Notes: generated from the sequence alone by a model not told the origin. 64,000 nt of DNA from Gilliamella sp. Pra-s52 (GCF_009795805.1 NZ_WTEY01000004.1:1-64000); one strand, 5' to 3'. Shown: positions 9,207 to 20,434, numbered from the stretch's first letter. Numbers and translations: made by a program.

Positions 9207-9503
9207 CTAGAAATTGCGTCTTTCATCTAAAGATTTGGCATTTTCTTGACTTACAACTTTTTTTCCACCAAAAACACCAATTAACCCTAGAGGTATAAAA
9301 AATATACTTCCTATAATGATTAATATACCTCCAATTTTTTTATTGTTTGTTGCAACAATTAACCCTAATGTAGCAATCAAAGCAAAAATAATTGCAAATG
9401 GTAAAACTATTTGTGATGCCTCATCACGGTTTAATGAAGAGTTAAGATAAAATATTAATACTGCAAACCAATTCGCAATTATACCACCAATAGCTAATCC
9501 CAT
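9207..9503 (-). CDS. Small membrane protein of unknown function (98 aa)
   Basis: Three predicted membrane segments (about residues 4-22, 30-50 and 57-78), each with small glycine-rich turns, are followed by a charged C-terminal tail (KSLDERRNF). No family is recognised. It starts only 12 bases after the proB stop with GGAAAG as ribosome binding site, so it is translated from the same message as proB. A link to proline metabolism is not implied by sequence. Confidence 0.75.
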   Translation of the reverse strand: MGLAIGGIIANWFAVLIFYLNSSLNRDEASQIVLPFAIIFALIATLGLIVATNNKKIGGILIIIGSIFFIPLGLIGVFGGKKVVSQENAKSLDERRNF

Positions 9504-9515
9504 GATTTTCTTTCC

Positions 9516-10628
9516 TTATTGTTTAATTATCATATCGTCACGGTGAACAGCAACATGACCATATTCATAGCCAATAATTTGACTAATTTCTTGAGAATGA
9601 TGCCCAGCAATTTGCCTTAAAGCATCACTGTTATAACGACTGACACCACGCGCAATGCGTTTGCCAGATTTATCGCAAATATCAATAACTTCACCACGAG
9701 AAAAGTTCTGTTCTACGTTGATAATACCTTTAGGTAATAGTGAACTCCCATTATTTAATATTGCATTAACCGCACCATCATCTAATTGTACTATTCCAGC
9801 TTTTGGTGCACCAAAAAGCCAGTGTTTTCGATGTTCTAGTGGGGTTTTTTGAGGTATAAATCGTGTACCGACAGATTGATTATTAACAATATCAATAATA
9901 ACGTTGGCTTTGCCTCCTGCGGCAATTATAACTTCAATACCAGCACTACCAGCGACCTCGGCCGCTTGTATTTTTGTGCTCATACCACCAGTACCAAGTC
10001 CAGAAACACTATCACCAGCGATGCTTCGTAAATTATCATCAATATGATCAATTTCATGAATCAATTTGGCACTTTTATCTGATCTTGGATCGGTTGTATA
10101 AAGACCTTCAATGTCTGTTAATAAAATTAGTTTATCAGCTTCGGCTAAAATAGCAGCTAGCGCTGATAAGTTATCGTTATCACCAACTTTAATTTCTGCG
10201 GTTGCAACAGCATCATTTTCATTAATAATAGGAATAATATGATTATCTAACATTGCTTTTAAAACGTCTTGCGCATTTAAAAATCGTTCACGATCTTCCA
10301 AATCGGCACGAGTAAGTAACATTTGACCGATATAGATCTTATAGATAGAAAATAGCTGTTCCCAAAGTTGTATTAATTTACTTTGTCCAACAGAGGCAAG
10401 TAATTGTTTGGATGCAACGGTGTTGGGTAGGGGAGGAAAGTTAAGATATTCGCGACCAGCAGCAATTGCGCCAGATGTAACAATAATAATTTTATGTCCA
10501 TCTTGATGTAAAAATGCACATTGTTGAATAAGTTCAATTATTTTTGCTTTATCTAATTGCTTAGATCCACCAGTAAGCACACTAGTACCTAATTTAACAA
10601 CAATTGTCTGTTGTTTTTTATTAGTCAT
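9516..10628 (-). CDS. proB: Glutamate 5-kinase
   Basis: ATP-dependent phosphorylation of glutamate, first and feedback-inhibited step of proline synthesis. The 370 residues comprise an amino-acid-kinase domain ([12 protein letters not shown] at the N-terminus, [10 protein letters not shown]-type motif near 55, INENDAVAT near 135, [12 protein letters not shown] near 150, [12 protein letters not shown] near 215) and a C-terminal PUA domain from about 278 ([18 protein letters not shown]). E. coli ProB is 367 residues. It lies 25 bases after frsA in the same direction. Confidence 0.96.
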   Translation of the reverse strand: MTNKKQQTIVVKLGTSVLTGGSKQLDKAKIIELIQQCAFLHQDGHKIIIVTSGAIAAGREYLNFPPLPNTVASKQLLASVGQSKLIQLWEQLFSIYKIYIGQMLLTRADLEDRERFLNAQDVLKAMLDNHIIPIINENDAVATAEIKVGDNDNLSALAAILAEADKLILLTDIEGLYTTDPRSDKSAKLIHEIDHIDDNLRSIAGDSVSGLGTGGMSTKIQAAEVAGSAGIEVIIAAGGKANVIIDIVNNQSVGTRFIPQKTPLEHRKHWLFGAPKAGIVQLDDGAVNAILNNGSSLLPKGIINVEQNFSRGEVIDICDKSGKRIARGVSRYNSDALRQIAGHHSQEISQIIGYEYGHVAVHRDDMIIKQ

Positions 10629-10653
10629 AATATTACTCTTTTTTAATCGTGAA

Positions 10654-11910
10654 TTATAGAACTGACTCCATCCATTTTACTGATTGTGCTAATGCCTGAT
10701 GCAGGCTTTTTTGTAATTGCTTTTTAGATACAGTTATTACTTTGTTTTGTTTAGTTGAATGAATCAATTTTGCCTCGCAAAGGTTACTTAGTTTATCATC
10801 TTCAAAAATGATATTCATAACAGGAACTTGGCAAGCATGATTTAAAAGTCCTTGATTTTTTAGCGAAAAGTAGTTCAACTCAGCTGCTAATTGTTGATTG
10901 GATATTGACGGTAATCCTAAACGACTAGCAAGCATATCTTTGTAACTATTCGGTAGGTTTTTTTGTAGCGTTTTATCAACAAAGATCTGATGGATTAGTG
11001 GAGTAAAATTAAACAATCCTTTTATTTTGTTTGGCATCAAATAAGCTAAACGTGTTGCAATATGCGAACCAAACCGAAACCCTGCAACAATGATACGATT
11101 ATTATCAATCCAAGGTATAGATGGAAGCTGTTCTATTATGGCTTGATGAATTTGGCTACTATTTTGAGATAAAGCAAAGTTACGGCTATAACCTACAGTT
11201 GGCAGATCAACCGTTAGCATAGCAAATCCATAAGGTGCTAAAAATTCACTAAAATAACGGTAATAATCAATTTGTAAATTACCTAATGCATTACAAATTA
11301 GTACAACAGGGCAAGTTCCTTCTGTTTTTGGTAAATGTAATATTGCTTTGACATTACGATTATCAACTTTAAATTCAAGTTCTTTAGTCAAAAATGGTGA
11401 AAAGTTAAGTGCTTTTGTATAACTTTGGTAAGCACAAGTTTGGGCATACATTGCAAGTTCGTCATTTTTAAAATGTGGATAGCTAGCAATACTTGATAAT
11501 TCACTGGCAATAAGATAATAATTGAGTAAATTATTTTTATCTTCGTTGGTAAGATTTGTTTTATCAAACGATTCAGCTTTAGTTTGCCATATTGCTGCTT
11601 GATTTAAAAATTCATAAACCCAGTTACCTGATTGGTAACCAACGACTGTATCTAACCATTTATCATTGGTGTGATGCTTAGTTGAAGCGGCAATTTTTGA
11701 TAAAACCGCTTCAGTCTCTAATTTTGGTAACCCCCGCCAATGCCACAAAACAGCATTAATAATTCGATACCATCTTGAGTCAATTTCACCATCTAAGGCA
11801 CTAATGCTACTACCATCGCCACTATCGATACGCTTAATAAGCGTTGATGTCTCGGGGTAATCAAATTGTGGCTTAAATATTTGTGCTGTTAGATTTTCGG
11901 TAGCTACCAT
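10654..11910 (-). CDS. frsA: Esterase FrsA (fermentation-respiration switch protein family)
   Basis: An alpha/beta-hydrolase of 418 residues (E. coli FrsA 414). The N-terminal [30 protein letters not shown] and [11 protein letters not shown] blocks and the C-terminal hydrolase part ([15 protein letters not shown], then [17 protein letters not shown] around residue 270) match the family along its length. E. coli FrsA has been reported to bind the glucose PTS protein IIA and to have esterase activity; the exact role is unsettled. It sits between gpt and proB, the same relative order as in E. coli, where crl and phoE also intervene. Confidence 0.93.
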   Translation of the reverse strand: MVATENLTAQIFKPQFDYPETSTLIKRIDSGDGSSISALDGEIDSRWYRIINAVLWHWRGLPKLETEAVLSKIAASTKHHTNDKWLDTVVGYQSGNWVYEFLNQAAIWQTKAESFDKTNLTNEDKNNLLNYYLIASELSSIASYPHFKNDELAMYAQTCAYQSYTKALNFSPFLTKELEFKVDNRNVKAILHLPKTEGTCPVVLICNALGNLQIDYYRYFSEFLAPYGFAMLTVDLPTVGYSRNFALSQNSSQIHQAIIEQLPSIPWIDNNRIIVAGFRFGSHIATRLAYLMPNKIKGLFNFTPLIHQIFVDKTLQKNLPNSYKDMLASRLGLPSISNQQLAAELNYFSLKNQGLLNHACQVPVMNIIFEDDKLSNLCEAKLIHSTKQNKVITVSKKQLQKSLHQALAQSVKWMESVL

Positions 11911-11933
11911 AACAAATTTAATGCTCTTCTTGA

Positions 11934-12467
11934 TTATTTATGATCACAAATCGGTTTAACAAACATGACACCAGTATCCCAAGGCTGTTCGATCCAAGTA
12001 TCTTGTGCAATATCAATCACATAATCATCAACAAGAGGCTTACCAGCAGGTTTTGCAAAAATAGTGACAAAATGAGCTTTTGGGTACATTTCGCGGATGG
12101 TATGAGCTGTGTTACCCGTATCGACTAAATCGTCAACTACGATAAAGCCTTCACCATCTCCATTGGCTTGTTTTAATATTAGTTTTTCACGCTGGTGGTC
12201 ATGGTCATAGCTTGAAATACAAACTGTATCGACATAGCGAATACTTAATTCTCGCGCTAAAATAGCAGCAGGAACAAGTCCACCACGACTAACGGCAATA
12301 ATGCCTTTCCATTGTGTTGCAGGTAATAAACGCTCTGAAAGCTGACGACCGTAGGATTGTAACATTTCCCAGGTGACGTTGAATTTTTTCTTTTCAGCAA
12401 TAAGTTCTGCTTTTTGTTGTTTTTTGGCTTTAATTTCTTCTTCTGTTAATGTTTGTTCTATTGACAT
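11934..12467 (-). CDS. gpt: Xanthine-guanine phosphoribosyltransferase with an N-terminal extension
   Basis: Purine salvage: transfers phosphoribose from PRPP to guanine or xanthine. The core matches E. coli Gpt almost throughout ([30 protein letters not shown]-binding [26 protein letters not shown]). The protein has 177 residues against 152 in E. coli. The difference is a highly charged, probably helical N-terminal leader of about 27 residues ([20 protein letters not shown]). No Met lies between it and the core, and an AGGT site precedes its ATG, so the extension is probably translated. First gene of the gpt-frsA-proB operon. Confidence 0.96.
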   Translation of the reverse strand: MSIEQTLTEEEIKAKKQQKAELIAEKKKFNVTWEMLQSYGRQLSERLLPATQWKGIIAVSRGGLVPAAILARELSIRYVDTVCISSYDHDHQREKLILKQANGDGEGFIVVDDLVDTGNTAHTIREMYPKAHFVTIFAKPAGKPLVDDYVIDIAQDTWIEQPWDTGVMFVKPICDHK

Positions 12468-12615
12468 GAGTAACCTGCAATTTTAATCGGATATACGAAT
12501 ATAATAAATTAATATTAATGGACTAAAAATAGATGTAAAATTGCACCTTATTATAGAGTGATTAGATAAAAAAAACCACTCAAATTTATTACTTACTTAA
12601 TATTGGGGTTATATT

Positions 12616-14079
12616 ATGCTTTCTACACTAAAACCGAGATCTGTTTGGCAAATTTTTAATGATATTTGTAATATTCCGCATCCGTCTCATCATGAACAAA
12701 TGATAACTAAATATATTGTCGATTTTGCCAATACACATCATATTGATTGTAAGCTTGATAAAGTGGGTAATATTTTATTAACTAAAGCAGCTACCAAAGG
12801 TATGGAAGAATGCCCATCCATTGCTTTACAAGCACACATGGATATGGTGCCACAAAAAAATGAGGGTACAATTCACGATTTTTTAACCGACCCAATTCAA
12901 GCTTATATTGATGGCGAATGGGTAAGAGCCAAAGGTACTACATTAGGTGCAGATAACGGTGTTGGACTAGCATCTGCACTTGCTGTTTTAATTGATCCAA
13001 CAGTTGAACATGGACCAATTGAAGTATTAGTAACAGTATCAGAAGAAACCGGTATGCACGGTGCTTTTGGTTTACAACCTAATTGGTTAAAAAGCCAATA
13101 TTTAATTAATACCGATTCTGAAGATGAAGGTGAAATATTTACAGGGTGTGCTGGTGGCGTTGACTTTACTACTACCTTTGCTGTTACTTATGCTGTAATG
13201 CCAGAAAAGCATGATTGCTATATGAATCTTTCACTTAAAGGGTTAAAAGGTGGGCATTCAGGCTGTGATATTCATCTTGGTCGAGGTAATGCAATTAAAT
13301 TGATGGCTCGCTTTTTAGCTCAATATGTACCAGATATTTCATTTAGATTGGCTGATATAAAAGGCGGATCATTACGTAATGCGATTCCAAGAGAAGCCTT
13401 TGCTGAAATCACACTAAATAAACAAGATTTACCTAAATTAGAAGCAATTGTTCAACAATATCAAACTATTTTGCACAATGAGTTAGGTCATGTAGAGCCG
13501 ACTATTGAAATCACATTATCAGAAGTTCAGTCCAATAAAGTAAAACGCGTATTAACTACTGAGCATCAAAATAAAATCATCAATTGGTTAAATACAGCAC
13601 CTAATGGTGTGGTTAGAATGAGCAACCAATTAGACGGTGTGGTTGAAACATCACTTAATTTAGGTATTGTCAATATTGAAGATAATCAACTAATTGTTCA
13701 TTTTTTAATTCGTTCTCAAGTTGATAGTGCAAAAGATGCTGTTGTATCGACATTGATATCGCTTAGCCAATTGGCAAATGCTAATTATGAAATTAGTGGA
13801 GGATATTCTGGTTGGGAGCCTAATTTAGATTCACAATTGTTACAACTTGCAAAAAATAAATATCACGAAATATTTTCTCAGCAAGCGAAAATAATGGTGA
13901 TTCATGCAGGGCTTGAATGCGGTTTATTTAAGCAGAGTTATCCAAATATGGATATGATTTCAATTGGACCAACAATTGTTTCACCACATTCTCCAGACGA
14001 AAAAGTCAATATTCAAAGTGTTTATCGATATTGGGAATTATTAATAGCGATCTTAAAATCGGCCAGCTGCCTAAAATAA
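12616..14079 (+). CDS. pepD: Aminoacyl-histidine dipeptidase (peptidase D, M20C)
   Basis: Cytosolic dizinc dipeptidase that cleaves Xaa-His and other dipeptides. 487 residues (E. coli PepD 485). Metal-binding and catalytic motifs of the M20 family are visible: ALQAHMDMVPQ near residue 75, GADNGVG near 115, SEETGMHGAFGL near 145, NTDSEDEGE near 170, and HAGLECGLF near 430. The insert between the two halves of the catalytic domain contains GGHSG, as in M20 dimerisation domains. It stands alone and is divergent from gpt. Confidence 0.95.
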   Translation: MLSTLKPRSVWQIFNDICNIPHPSHHEQMITKYIVDFANTHHIDCKLDKVGNILLTKAATKGMEECPSIALQAHMDMVPQKNEGTIHDFLTDPIQAYIDGEWVRAKGTTLGADNGVGLASALAVLIDPTVEHGPIEVLVTVSEETGMHGAFGLQPNWLKSQYLINTDSEDEGEIFTGCAGGVDFTTTFAVTYAVMPEKHDCYMNLSLKGLKGGHSGCDIHLGRGNAIKLMARFLAQYVPDISFRLADIKGGSLRNAIPREAFAEITLNKQDLPKLEAIVQQYQTILHNELGHVEPTIEITLSEVQSNKVKRVLTTEHQNKIINWLNTAPNGVVRMSNQLDGVVETSLNLGIVNIEDNQLIVHFLIRSQVDSAKDAVVSTLISLSQLANANYEISGGYSGWEPNLDSQLLQLAKNKYHEIFSQQAKIMVIHAGLECGLFKQSYPNMDMISIGPTIVSPHSPDEKVNIQSVYRYWELLIAILKSASCLK

Positions 14080-14149
14080 TTTTCTAGTATCTGCTGATTT
14101 TTTCGGCAGAAAATTAACATTTTGAGTTATCTTATTAAAAATCATTCAA

Positions 14150-14182
14150 GACTATGATGTTTTATCTTTGAACATCATAGTC
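14150..14182. other. 12-bp perfect hairpin between pepD and the arg operon
   Basis: GACTATGATGTT pairs with AACATCATAGTC around a 9-base loop. The plus-strand tail is A-rich, not T-rich, so it is a poor intrinsic terminator for pepD. It may stabilise the pepD 3' end or act as a factor-dependent pause. Confidence 0.45.
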
Positions 14183-14205
14183 AGATAACAAAAAAACACC
14201 TGCAA

Positions 14206-14244
14206 GATGAAATTAAATTCAAAAAAAGTGAATAAAAATTCATT
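14206..14244 (+). promoter_or_regulatory. Tandem ARG boxes (ArgR operator) upstream of argC
   Basis: Two copies of the ArgR half-operator lie in line: TGAAATTAAATTCA at 14208-14221 (one change from consensus) and TGAATAAAAATTCA at 14229-14242 (exact consensus core). Their starts are 21 bases apart, so the 18-bp boxes are separated by the classical 3 bp. In related bacteria an ArgR hexamer with arginine binds such pairs and represses arg promoters. They lie about 75-110 bases before argC. Confidence 0.88.
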
Positions 14245-14316
14245 TTGTACTTGTAATAGCTTTATAAATAACCTACTATATGAACATTATTGCATAAAAA
14301 ATAAATAAGGGTTGGT

Positions 14317-15327
14317 ATGTTAAAGGCTATTATTGTTGGTGCGAGTGGTTATGCTGGTGCGAAATTAGCTTATTATTTACACAAACATCCACATATTGAA
14401 CTTATTGCATTAACTGTATCAGAGAACAGTCAAGATGCTGGTAAACTGATTTCTGATTACGATTTACATCCCCAATTAAAAGGTATTGTTGATTTACCTC
14501 TTATTGCTACAGCAGATTATTCCTCTTATATTAATAATGTTGACGTTGTTTTTTTAGCAACTGAACATGCTGTCAGCCACAATATTGCACCTTATTTTTT
14601 AGATCATGGCTGCGTTGTTTTTGATTTATCAGGTGCATTTAGGGTCAATTCGGCTACTTTTTATTCTGAGTATTATGGCTTCACACATCAACAGCAAAAA
14701 TGGTTAGACAAAGCTGTTTATGGTTTAGCTGAATGGAATAGCGAACAGATCAAAGGTGCACAACTCATTGCGGTACCAGGATGTTATCCTACGGCTTCTC
14801 AATTACCGCTTAAACCATTAATTGAAGAGGGGCTATTAGATAATTCGCAATGGCCAGTTATTAATGCTGTAAGTGGTGTGAGTGGTGCAGGGCGAAAACC
14901 TTCGCATAATAATATATTTTGTGAAGTAAGCTTACACGCTTATGGATTATTTACGCATCGTCACCAACCTGAAATTGCAACACATTTAGGTCAAGAGGTA
15001 ATTTTTACACCCCATTTAGGCAGTTTTAAACAAGGTATTCATGCCACAATAACTTGCCGAGTAAAAGAGGGGGTAACATCACAAGACATTCTAACTGCTT
15101 TAAATAAATACTATCAGAATAAACCGCTAATTAGAGTTTACCAGAAAGATTGGCCTGCACTAAAGTCTGTAATTGGTTTGCCTTATTGTGATATTGGTTT
15201 TGTATTAAAAGATCGTCATTTAATATTAATTTCTGTTGAAGATAACTTATTAAAAGGTGCTGCAGCGCAAGCGGTGCAGTGCATGAATATTCGATTTGGT
15301 TTTGATGAAACAGCATCATTATTATAA
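14317..15327 (+). CDS. argC: N-acetyl-gamma-glutamyl-phosphate reductase
   Basis: NADPH-dependent third step of arginine synthesis. 336 residues (E. coli 334). An N-terminal Rossmann motif ([14 protein letters not shown]), the catalytic Cys near 156 in [12 protein letters not shown], and the HRHQPEIA motif are seen. First gene of the argC-argB group, behind tandem ARG boxes, with an AAGGG ribosome binding site. Confidence 0.96.
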   Translation: MLKAIIVGASGYAGAKLAYYLHKHPHIELIALTVSENSQDAGKLISDYDLHPQLKGIVDLPLIATADYSSYINNVDVVFLATEHAVSHNIAPYFLDHGCVVFDLSGAFRVNSATFYSEYYGFTHQQQKWLDKAVYGLAEWNSEQIKGAQLIAVPGCYPTASQLPLKPLIEEGLLDNSQWPVINAVSGVSGAGRKPSHNNIFCEVSLHAYGLFTHRHQPEIATHLGQEVIFTPHLGSFKQGIHATITCRVKEGVTSQDILTALNKYYQNKPLIRVYQKDWPALKSVIGLPYCDIGFVLKDRHLILISVEDNLLKGAAAQAVQCMNIRFGFDETASLL

Positions 15328-15403
15328 AAAAGGGTTAAATTATTTTAATTTTACCCAAAATTTTGAACGTATTAACAATAAGTTAAATTAATAGGGAACT
15401 AAA

Positions 15404-16183
15404 ATGAAACCATTAGTTATAAAACTTGGTGGCGTATTACTTGATAACAAAGATGCCTTAAGTAAATTATTTGTTGTCATTAGTGAATATAAAAAGAATT
15501 TTCAACGTTCATTAATCATTGTTCATGGCGGTGGTACGGTCGTTGATTCTTTGATGGATAGACTCTCCTTACCTGTAGTTCGTCGAAATGGGTTACGTGT
15601 AACACCCGCTGACCAAATTGATGTTATTGTCGGTAGTCTTGCAGGTAGTGCCAATACCACATTATTGTCAGAATCAAAAAAACAAAAAATAGCTAGTGTT
15701 GGGCTCTGTTTAGCTGACGGTAATAGTGTGGAAGTTAAACAAATTTCAGAAGATTTAGGTTATGTTGGTGAAGCTAAAGCTGGCGATCCTACGTTAATAA
15801 ACTTACTTACTAATGCTGGTTACTTACCTATTATCAGCTCCATTGGTATTACTGAAGAAGGTAAGATGATGAATGTCAATGCCGATCACGCTGCTGTTGC
15901 TCTTGCTAAAACTTTAAATGCCGATTTAATATTACTTTCTGATGTGGTTGGCGTACTTGATGAAAATAAACAACGTATTGAAGCACTAACACAATCGCAA
16001 GCTGATCAACTAATTGCCAAAGGTGTTATTACTGAGGGGATGATAGTGAAAGTCAATGCTGCTTTTGAGGCAGCTAAAGCCTTAGGACGAGCTATTGATA
16101 TTGCTAGTTGGAAAGAATCTGACAAATTGATTGAACTATTTAACGGACAATCAGGTATAACAGGCACAAGAATCATTGCTTAA
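15404..16183 (+). CDS. argB: Acetylglutamate kinase
   Basis: Phosphorylates N-acetylglutamate, second step of arginine synthesis. 259 residues (E. coli 257). Amino-acid-kinase motifs are seen: [10 protein letters not shown] at the N-terminus, [10 protein letters not shown] near residue 45, the [10 protein letters not shown] motif near 162 and [10 protein letters not shown] near 180. It is of the short, arginine-insensitive enterobacterial length. A 76-base gap with an imperfect hairpin separates it from argC; both are probably on one message. Confidence 0.96.
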   Translation: MKPLVIKLGGVLLDNKDALSKLFVVISEYKKNFQRSLIIVHGGGTVVDSLMDRLSLPVVRRNGLRVTPADQIDVIVGSLAGSANTTLLSESKKQKIASVGLCLADGNSVEVKQISEDLGYVGEAKAGDPTLINLLTNAGYLPIISSIGITEEGKMMNVNADHAAVALAKTLNADLILLSDVVGVLDENKQRIEALTQSQADQLIAKGVITEGMIVKVNAAFEAAKALGRAIDIASWKESDKLIELFNGQSGITGTRIIA

Positions 16184-16287
16184 ATATTGAGCTGCTAGTA
16201 TATTAATTTGGCTACCTCTATTTGAATATTAAAAGTAAACATCTTTAACTCATTTATTTACGTAAGTTAATTTAGAAAGGGTATAAC

Positions 16288-17583
16288 ATGAAAAAAAGTG
16301 GAACAAAAAAAGTTGTGTTGGCTTATTCGGGCGGTTTAGATACATCAGCAATTATTCCTTGGTTAAAAGAGAACTATGGTGGATGTGAAGTTTATGCATT
16401 TGTTGCCAATGTAGGTCAAGACCCCAAAGAATTAAAAGATGTCGAAAAGAAAGCTAAAGCATCAGGTGCTGTTGCTTGTAAAGTGGTTGATTTACGAGAA
16501 GAATTTGTTAAAGACTATGTATATCCGGTATTAAAAACTGGGGCACTATATGAAGGTACTTACTATCTTGGAACCTCCATGGCTCGTCCAATTATTGCAA
16601 AAGCACAAGTTGAATATGCATTAGAAGTCGGTGCAGACACACTTTGCCACGGCGCAACAGGTAAAGGTAATGACCAAGTACGCTTTGAAACCACTTATAC
16701 TGCACTAGCCCCACAACTTAAAGTTATCGCACCTTGGCGTGAGTGGGATCTACGTTCACGCGAAGCGTTAATTGATTATTTAAAAGCCCGTAAAATTCCA
16801 ACTACCGCAACCGTTGAAAAAATTTACAGCCGTGATGAAAACGCATGGCACATTTCAACCGAAGGTGGTGTTCTTGAAAGCACATGGAACCAAGCTAATG
16901 CTGATTGTTGGGCTTGGACTGTTTCGCCAGAAGATGCGCCAAATAAACCAGAACTTGTTACTATTGGGATTGAAAAAGGCGAAGTTGTTTCAGTCAATGG
17001 TAAAAAACTATCACCTTATAACTGCGTTGCAACATTAAATAAAATTGGTGCTAAGCATGGTGTTGGTCGAGTCGATATTATTGAAAACCGCTTAGTTGGT
17101 ATCAAATCACGAGGGTGTTATGAAACCCCTGGTGGTACCATAATGATGACAGCATTACGAGGCTTAGAACAATTAATATTAGATCGTGACAGTTTTAAAT
17201 GGCGCGAACAATTAGGTTTAGAAATGGCTTATGTTGTTTATGATGGTCGTTGGTTTGCACCATATCGTCGTTCTATTCAAGCTGCAGCCGAAGTCTTGGC
17301 GCAAGATATGACCGGCGAAGTTGTGGTCAAACTTTATAAAGGCAATGCAACGGCAGTACAAAAGAAATCGCCAAATAGCTTATATAACGAAGAATTTGCT
17401 ACATTTGGTGAAGATGAAGTTTATGATCACAGCCATGCAGGTGGGTTTATTCGTCTATTCTCATTGTCATCACGCATACGTGCCTTAAACGAAGAAAAGA
17501 AAAAGCAACCAGCCCAAAAGGCTAAAACAGCTAAAAGTCCAAAAACAGCGACTAAAAAAGCAGTCACAAAAACGAAAAAATAA
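16288..17583 (+). CDS. argG: Argininosuccinate synthase with a lysine-rich C-terminal tail
   Basis: Joins citrulline and aspartate using ATP. 431 residues. The core matches the shorter ArgG type (about 400 residues) rather than the 447-residue E. coli form: [13 protein letters not shown]-loop near residue 12, [15 protein letters not shown] near 95, [14 protein letters not shown] near 116. The last 30 or so residues after [10 protein letters not shown] are nearly all Lys, Ala, Thr and Pro in [13 protein letters not shown]-like repeats, resembling histone H1-type tails. The function of the tail is unknown. It lies 104 bases after argB and has a terminator behind it. Confidence 0.95.
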   Translation: MKKSGTKKVVLAYSGGLDTSAIIPWLKENYGGCEVYAFVANVGQDPKELKDVEKKAKASGAVACKVVDLREEFVKDYVYPVLKTGALYEGTYYLGTSMARPIIAKAQVEYALEVGADTLCHGATGKGNDQVRFETTYTALAPQLKVIAPWREWDLRSREALIDYLKARKIPTTATVEKIYSRDENAWHISTEGGVLESTWNQANADCWAWTVSPEDAPNKPELVTIGIEKGEVVSVNGKKLSPYNCVATLNKIGAKHGVGRVDIIENRLVGIKSRGCYETPGGTIMMTALRGLEQLILDRDSFKWREQLGLEMAYVVYDGRWFAPYRRSIQAAAEVLAQDMTGEVVVKLYKGNATAVQKKSPNSLYNEEFATFGEDEVYDHSHAGGFIRLFSLSSRIRALNEEKKKQPAQKAKTAKSPKTATKKAVTKTKK

Positions 17584-17616
17584 GCGCTAGTATCAAAAAA
17601 TCAAACTACTATAATA

Positions 17617-17652
17617 AATATATACAGGTTAAACCCTGTATATATTATTTTT
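17617..17652 (+). terminator. Intrinsic terminator after argG
   Basis: A 12-bp stem (AATATATACAGG / CCTGTATATATT) with a 6-base loop is followed by ATTTTTATT. argH then needs read-through or its own promoter in 17653-17748. Confidence 0.75.
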
Positions 17653-17748
17653 ATTGTTGATAAAATCAAATTTTATTATAAATATAAACATATAAAAACG
17701 ATAAATTAAAATCGTATAACTAATCATTAAAATAATATTGAGGTAATT

Positions 17749-19122
17749 ATGGCATTATGGGGTGGACGTTTTAGCCAAGCGGCAGATCAAAGGTTTAAAC
17801 ATTTTAATGACTCATTACGCTTTGACTATCGTCTTGCTGAGCAAGATATTATTGGTTCGATTGCTTGGTCAAAAGCATTGGTGACCGTTGACGTTATATC
17901 TTATGATGAGCAAAAAAAACTAGAAAAAGCCTTAAATGAATTACTACTTTCAGTTCAACAAGCTCCTAAACAGATTTTACAAAGTGATGCTGAAGACATA
18001 CACAGCTGGGTTGAACAAAGACTGATCGAAAAAATTGGTGATTTAGGTAAAAAATTACACACAGGACGAAGTCGTAACGACCAATCGACAACTGACCTAA
18101 AACTATGGTGTAAAACGCAAGTTTCTCATTTAATTAATGCAATTAATCAGTTGCGACAATCACTAGTTACAACAGCAGAACAACATCAAAATGCGATTAT
18201 GCCTGGTTATACCCACTTACAACGAGCCCAGCCAATAACGTTTTCCCACTGGTGTTTAGCCTATTTTGAAATGCTTAGTCGTGATGTTAGTCGCTTAGAA
18301 GATACATTAAAACGTCTTGATGTTAGTCCTTTAGGTTCAGGTGCATTAGCAGGAACAGCCTATCCAATGGATCGTGACCAACTAGCGCATTGGTTAGGGT
18401 TTACCCAAGCAACTAATAACAGTTTAGATTCTGTGTCTGATCGTGATCACATTCTTGAACTATTAAATGATGCTTCAATAGGTATGATACATCTATCTCG
18501 TTTTGCTGAAGATCTTATTATTTTCAATAGTGGCGAAGCCAATTTTGTTGAACTATCCGATCGTGTGACTTCGGGATCTTCACTTATGCCACAAAAAAAG
18601 AATCCCGATGCATTAGAATTGATCCGTGGCAAAGTAGGGCGAGTTGTCGGTGCGCTAACAGGAGCATTAGTGACTTTCAAAGGATTACCTCTGGCTTACA
18701 ATAAAGATCTACAAGAAGATAAAGAACACCTATTTGATGCGCTTGATACTTGGCTAGAATGTTTGGATATGGCTACACTAGTGTTAGAAGATATTAAAAT
18801 TAATTACACAAATTGCGAAGAAGCGGCCAAACAAGGCTATTCTAATGCGACCGAACTGGCTGATTATCTCGTTGCTAAAGGCATACCATTTCGAGAAGCT
18901 CACCATATTGTTGGTGAAGCGGTGGTAGAGGCTATTGCAAAACAAAAAGCACTTGAAGAACTCTCACTTGAAGAATTACAGAAATTTAGCTTAGTGATTG
19001 AAAGTGACGTTTACCCAGTATTATCATTAGAATCCTGCCTAGCTAAACGTTGTGCTAAAGGTGGTGTATCGCCACAACAAGTAAAATCAGCAATTGAAGT
19101 TGCAAAACAACAATTATCATAA
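17749..19122 (+). CDS. argH: Argininosuccinate lyase
   Basis: Cleaves argininosuccinate to arginine and fumarate, last step of the pathway. 457 residues, same as E. coli ArgH. Visible are [13 protein letters not shown] at the N-terminus, HTGRSRNDQ near residue 105, [14 protein letters not shown] near 155, and the fumarase/lyase signature [12 protein letters not shown] near 278, which carries the catalytic loop. A terminator follows. Confidence 0.96.
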   Translation: MALWGGRFSQAADQRFKHFNDSLRFDYRLAEQDIIGSIAWSKALVTVDVISYDEQKKLEKALNELLLSVQQAPKQILQSDAEDIHSWVEQRLIEKIGDLGKKLHTGRSRNDQSTTDLKLWCKTQVSHLINAINQLRQSLVTTAEQHQNAIMPGYTHLQRAQPITFSHWCLAYFEMLSRDVSRLEDTLKRLDVSPLGSGALAGTAYPMDRDQLAHWLGFTQATNNSLDSVSDRDHILELLNDASIGMIHLSRFAEDLIIFNSGEANFVELSDRVTSGSSLMPQKKNPDALELIRGKVGRVVGALTGALVTFKGLPLAYNKDLQEDKEHLFDALDTWLECLDMATLVLEDIKINYTNCEEAAKQGYSNATELADYLVAKGIPFREAHHIVGEAVVEAIAKQKALEELSLEELQKFSLVIESDVYPVLSLESCLAKRCAKGGVSPQQVKSAIEVAKQQLS

Positions 19123-19148
19123 TCAACTAAACTCCTCAATAACGTTAT

Positions 19149-19172
19149 GCCAGCATCTGCTGGCGTTTTTAT
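19149..19172 (+). terminator. Intrinsic terminator after argH
   Basis: GCCAGCA and TGCTGGC form a GC-rich stem with a very short loop, followed by GTTTTTAT. Confidence 0.8.
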
Positions 19173-19280
19173 ACTAACGTATTCACTTCTATGCGATTTT
19201 GTTATAAAAAATCTGATTGTATATCTGTGCAGACAGTGCAAGAATAGAACTCTTTTTTGAATGGATTAAAGTGAATTGCA

Positions 19281-20366
19281 ATGAATAAAAGTTATAATTT
19301 TAGTGCAGGTCCTGCAAAATTACCTACAGATGTATTAAAACAAGTTCAAGCTGAATTATTAAATTGGCATAATACTGGCGCATCGGTCATGGAATTAAGC
19401 CATAGAGGTAAAGATTTTGATGCATGTGCTATTGAAGCAAGCAATGATCTGCGTCAAATCTTAAACATCCCTAATAATTACAAAATCCTTTATTGTCAGG
19501 GAGGGGCCAGAGCACAGTTTGCCGCCGTACCACTAAACATTTTAGGGAATAAAACCAGTGCAGACTACATTAACAGCGGTTACTGGAGCCAATGTGCCGC
19601 CAAAGAAGCTAGCAAATATTGCAAAATTAATGAACAAAATGTTATTGTTAAACAAGATGGATTAACCGCTATCAAACCCATGTCAGAATGGCAATTAAAT
19701 AATGACGCTGCTTATGTACACTATTGTCCAAACGAAACAATCGACGGCGTTCAAATCTTCGAAGAACCTAATTTTGACAACAAAACTGTTGTTGCTGACT
19801 TATCTTCGTGCATATTATCACAACCTATTGATATAAGCAGATATGGCATCATTTATGCTGGTGCACAAAAAAATATCGGCCCATCAGGTATCACTATAGT
19901 TATTGTGCGTGAAGACCTAATTGGCTATGCACAAAAAATCCTACCATCAATATTAGACTACAAAATCTTATTAGACAACGACTCCATGTTTAACACACCG
20001 CCTACATTTGCATGGTACATGTCTGGTTTAGTTTTTAAATGGATTAAAAACCTTGGTGGACTAAAAGCAATGCAACAACGAAACCAGGCCAAGGCGCAAT
20101 TACTTTATCAATTTATCGATCAATCCGGTTTTTATAGAAATACGGTTTCTAAAGCTAATCGATCAATAATGAACGTCACCTTTTTATCACCAAATGAACA
20201 ATTGGATAAAAAATTTGTAAGCGAAGCAACCCAAGCTAACATTATAGGTATAAAAGGTCACCGAATTGCTGGAGGAATGCGTGCATCTATTTATAATGCC
20301 ATGGATCAAGATGGTGTAAATTATTTAATTGATTTTATGCGACAATTTGAAAAACAAAATGGTTAA
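19281..20366 (+). CDS. serC: Phosphoserine aminotransferase
   Basis: PLP-dependent transamination in serine (and, in related bacteria, pyridoxal phosphate) synthesis. 361 residues (E. coli 362). The N-terminus [11 protein letters not shown], the STSH-like block [14 protein letters not shown] near residue 33, [13 protein letters not shown] near 74, and the PLP lysine near 197 in [11 protein letters not shown] are all present. It stands alone between the arg genes and a convergent lipoprotein gene. Confidence 0.96.
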   Translation: MNKSYNFSAGPAKLPTDVLKQVQAELLNWHNTGASVMELSHRGKDFDACAIEASNDLRQILNIPNNYKILYCQGGARAQFAAVPLNILGNKTSADYINSGYWSQCAAKEASKYCKINEQNVIVKQDGLTAIKPMSEWQLNNDAAYVHYCPNETIDGVQIFEEPNFDNKTVVADLSSCILSQPIDISRYGIIYAGAQKNIGPSGITIVIVREDLIGYAQKILPSILDYKILLDNDSMFNTPPTFAWYMSGLVFKWIKNLGGLKAMQQRNQAKAQLLYQFIDQSGFYRNTVSKANRSIMNVTFLSPNEQLDKKFVSEATQANIIGIKGHRIAGGMRASIYNAMDQDGVNYLIDFMRQFEKQNG

Positions 20367-20398
20367 TTTAAGATTTTACTAAGAAGTATCAATAACCA

Positions 20399-20426
20399 AA
20401 AGGGAGGAAAAACCTCCTGCTTTTTA
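20399..20426. terminator. Terminator shared by serC and the lipoprotein gene
   Basis: GGGAGG and CCTCCT form a stem around an A5 loop, followed by GCTTTTT on the plus strand. On the minus strand the complement ends in a T-run too, so it can serve both convergent genes. Confidence 0.7.
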
Positions 20427-20434
20427 GTGACAAA

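Noticed and set aside
14150-14182. Hairpin as intrinsic terminator of pepD
   Set aside because: The stem is perfect, but the following bases on the plus strand are A-rich, so it lacks the T-run needed. It is listed only as a hairpin.
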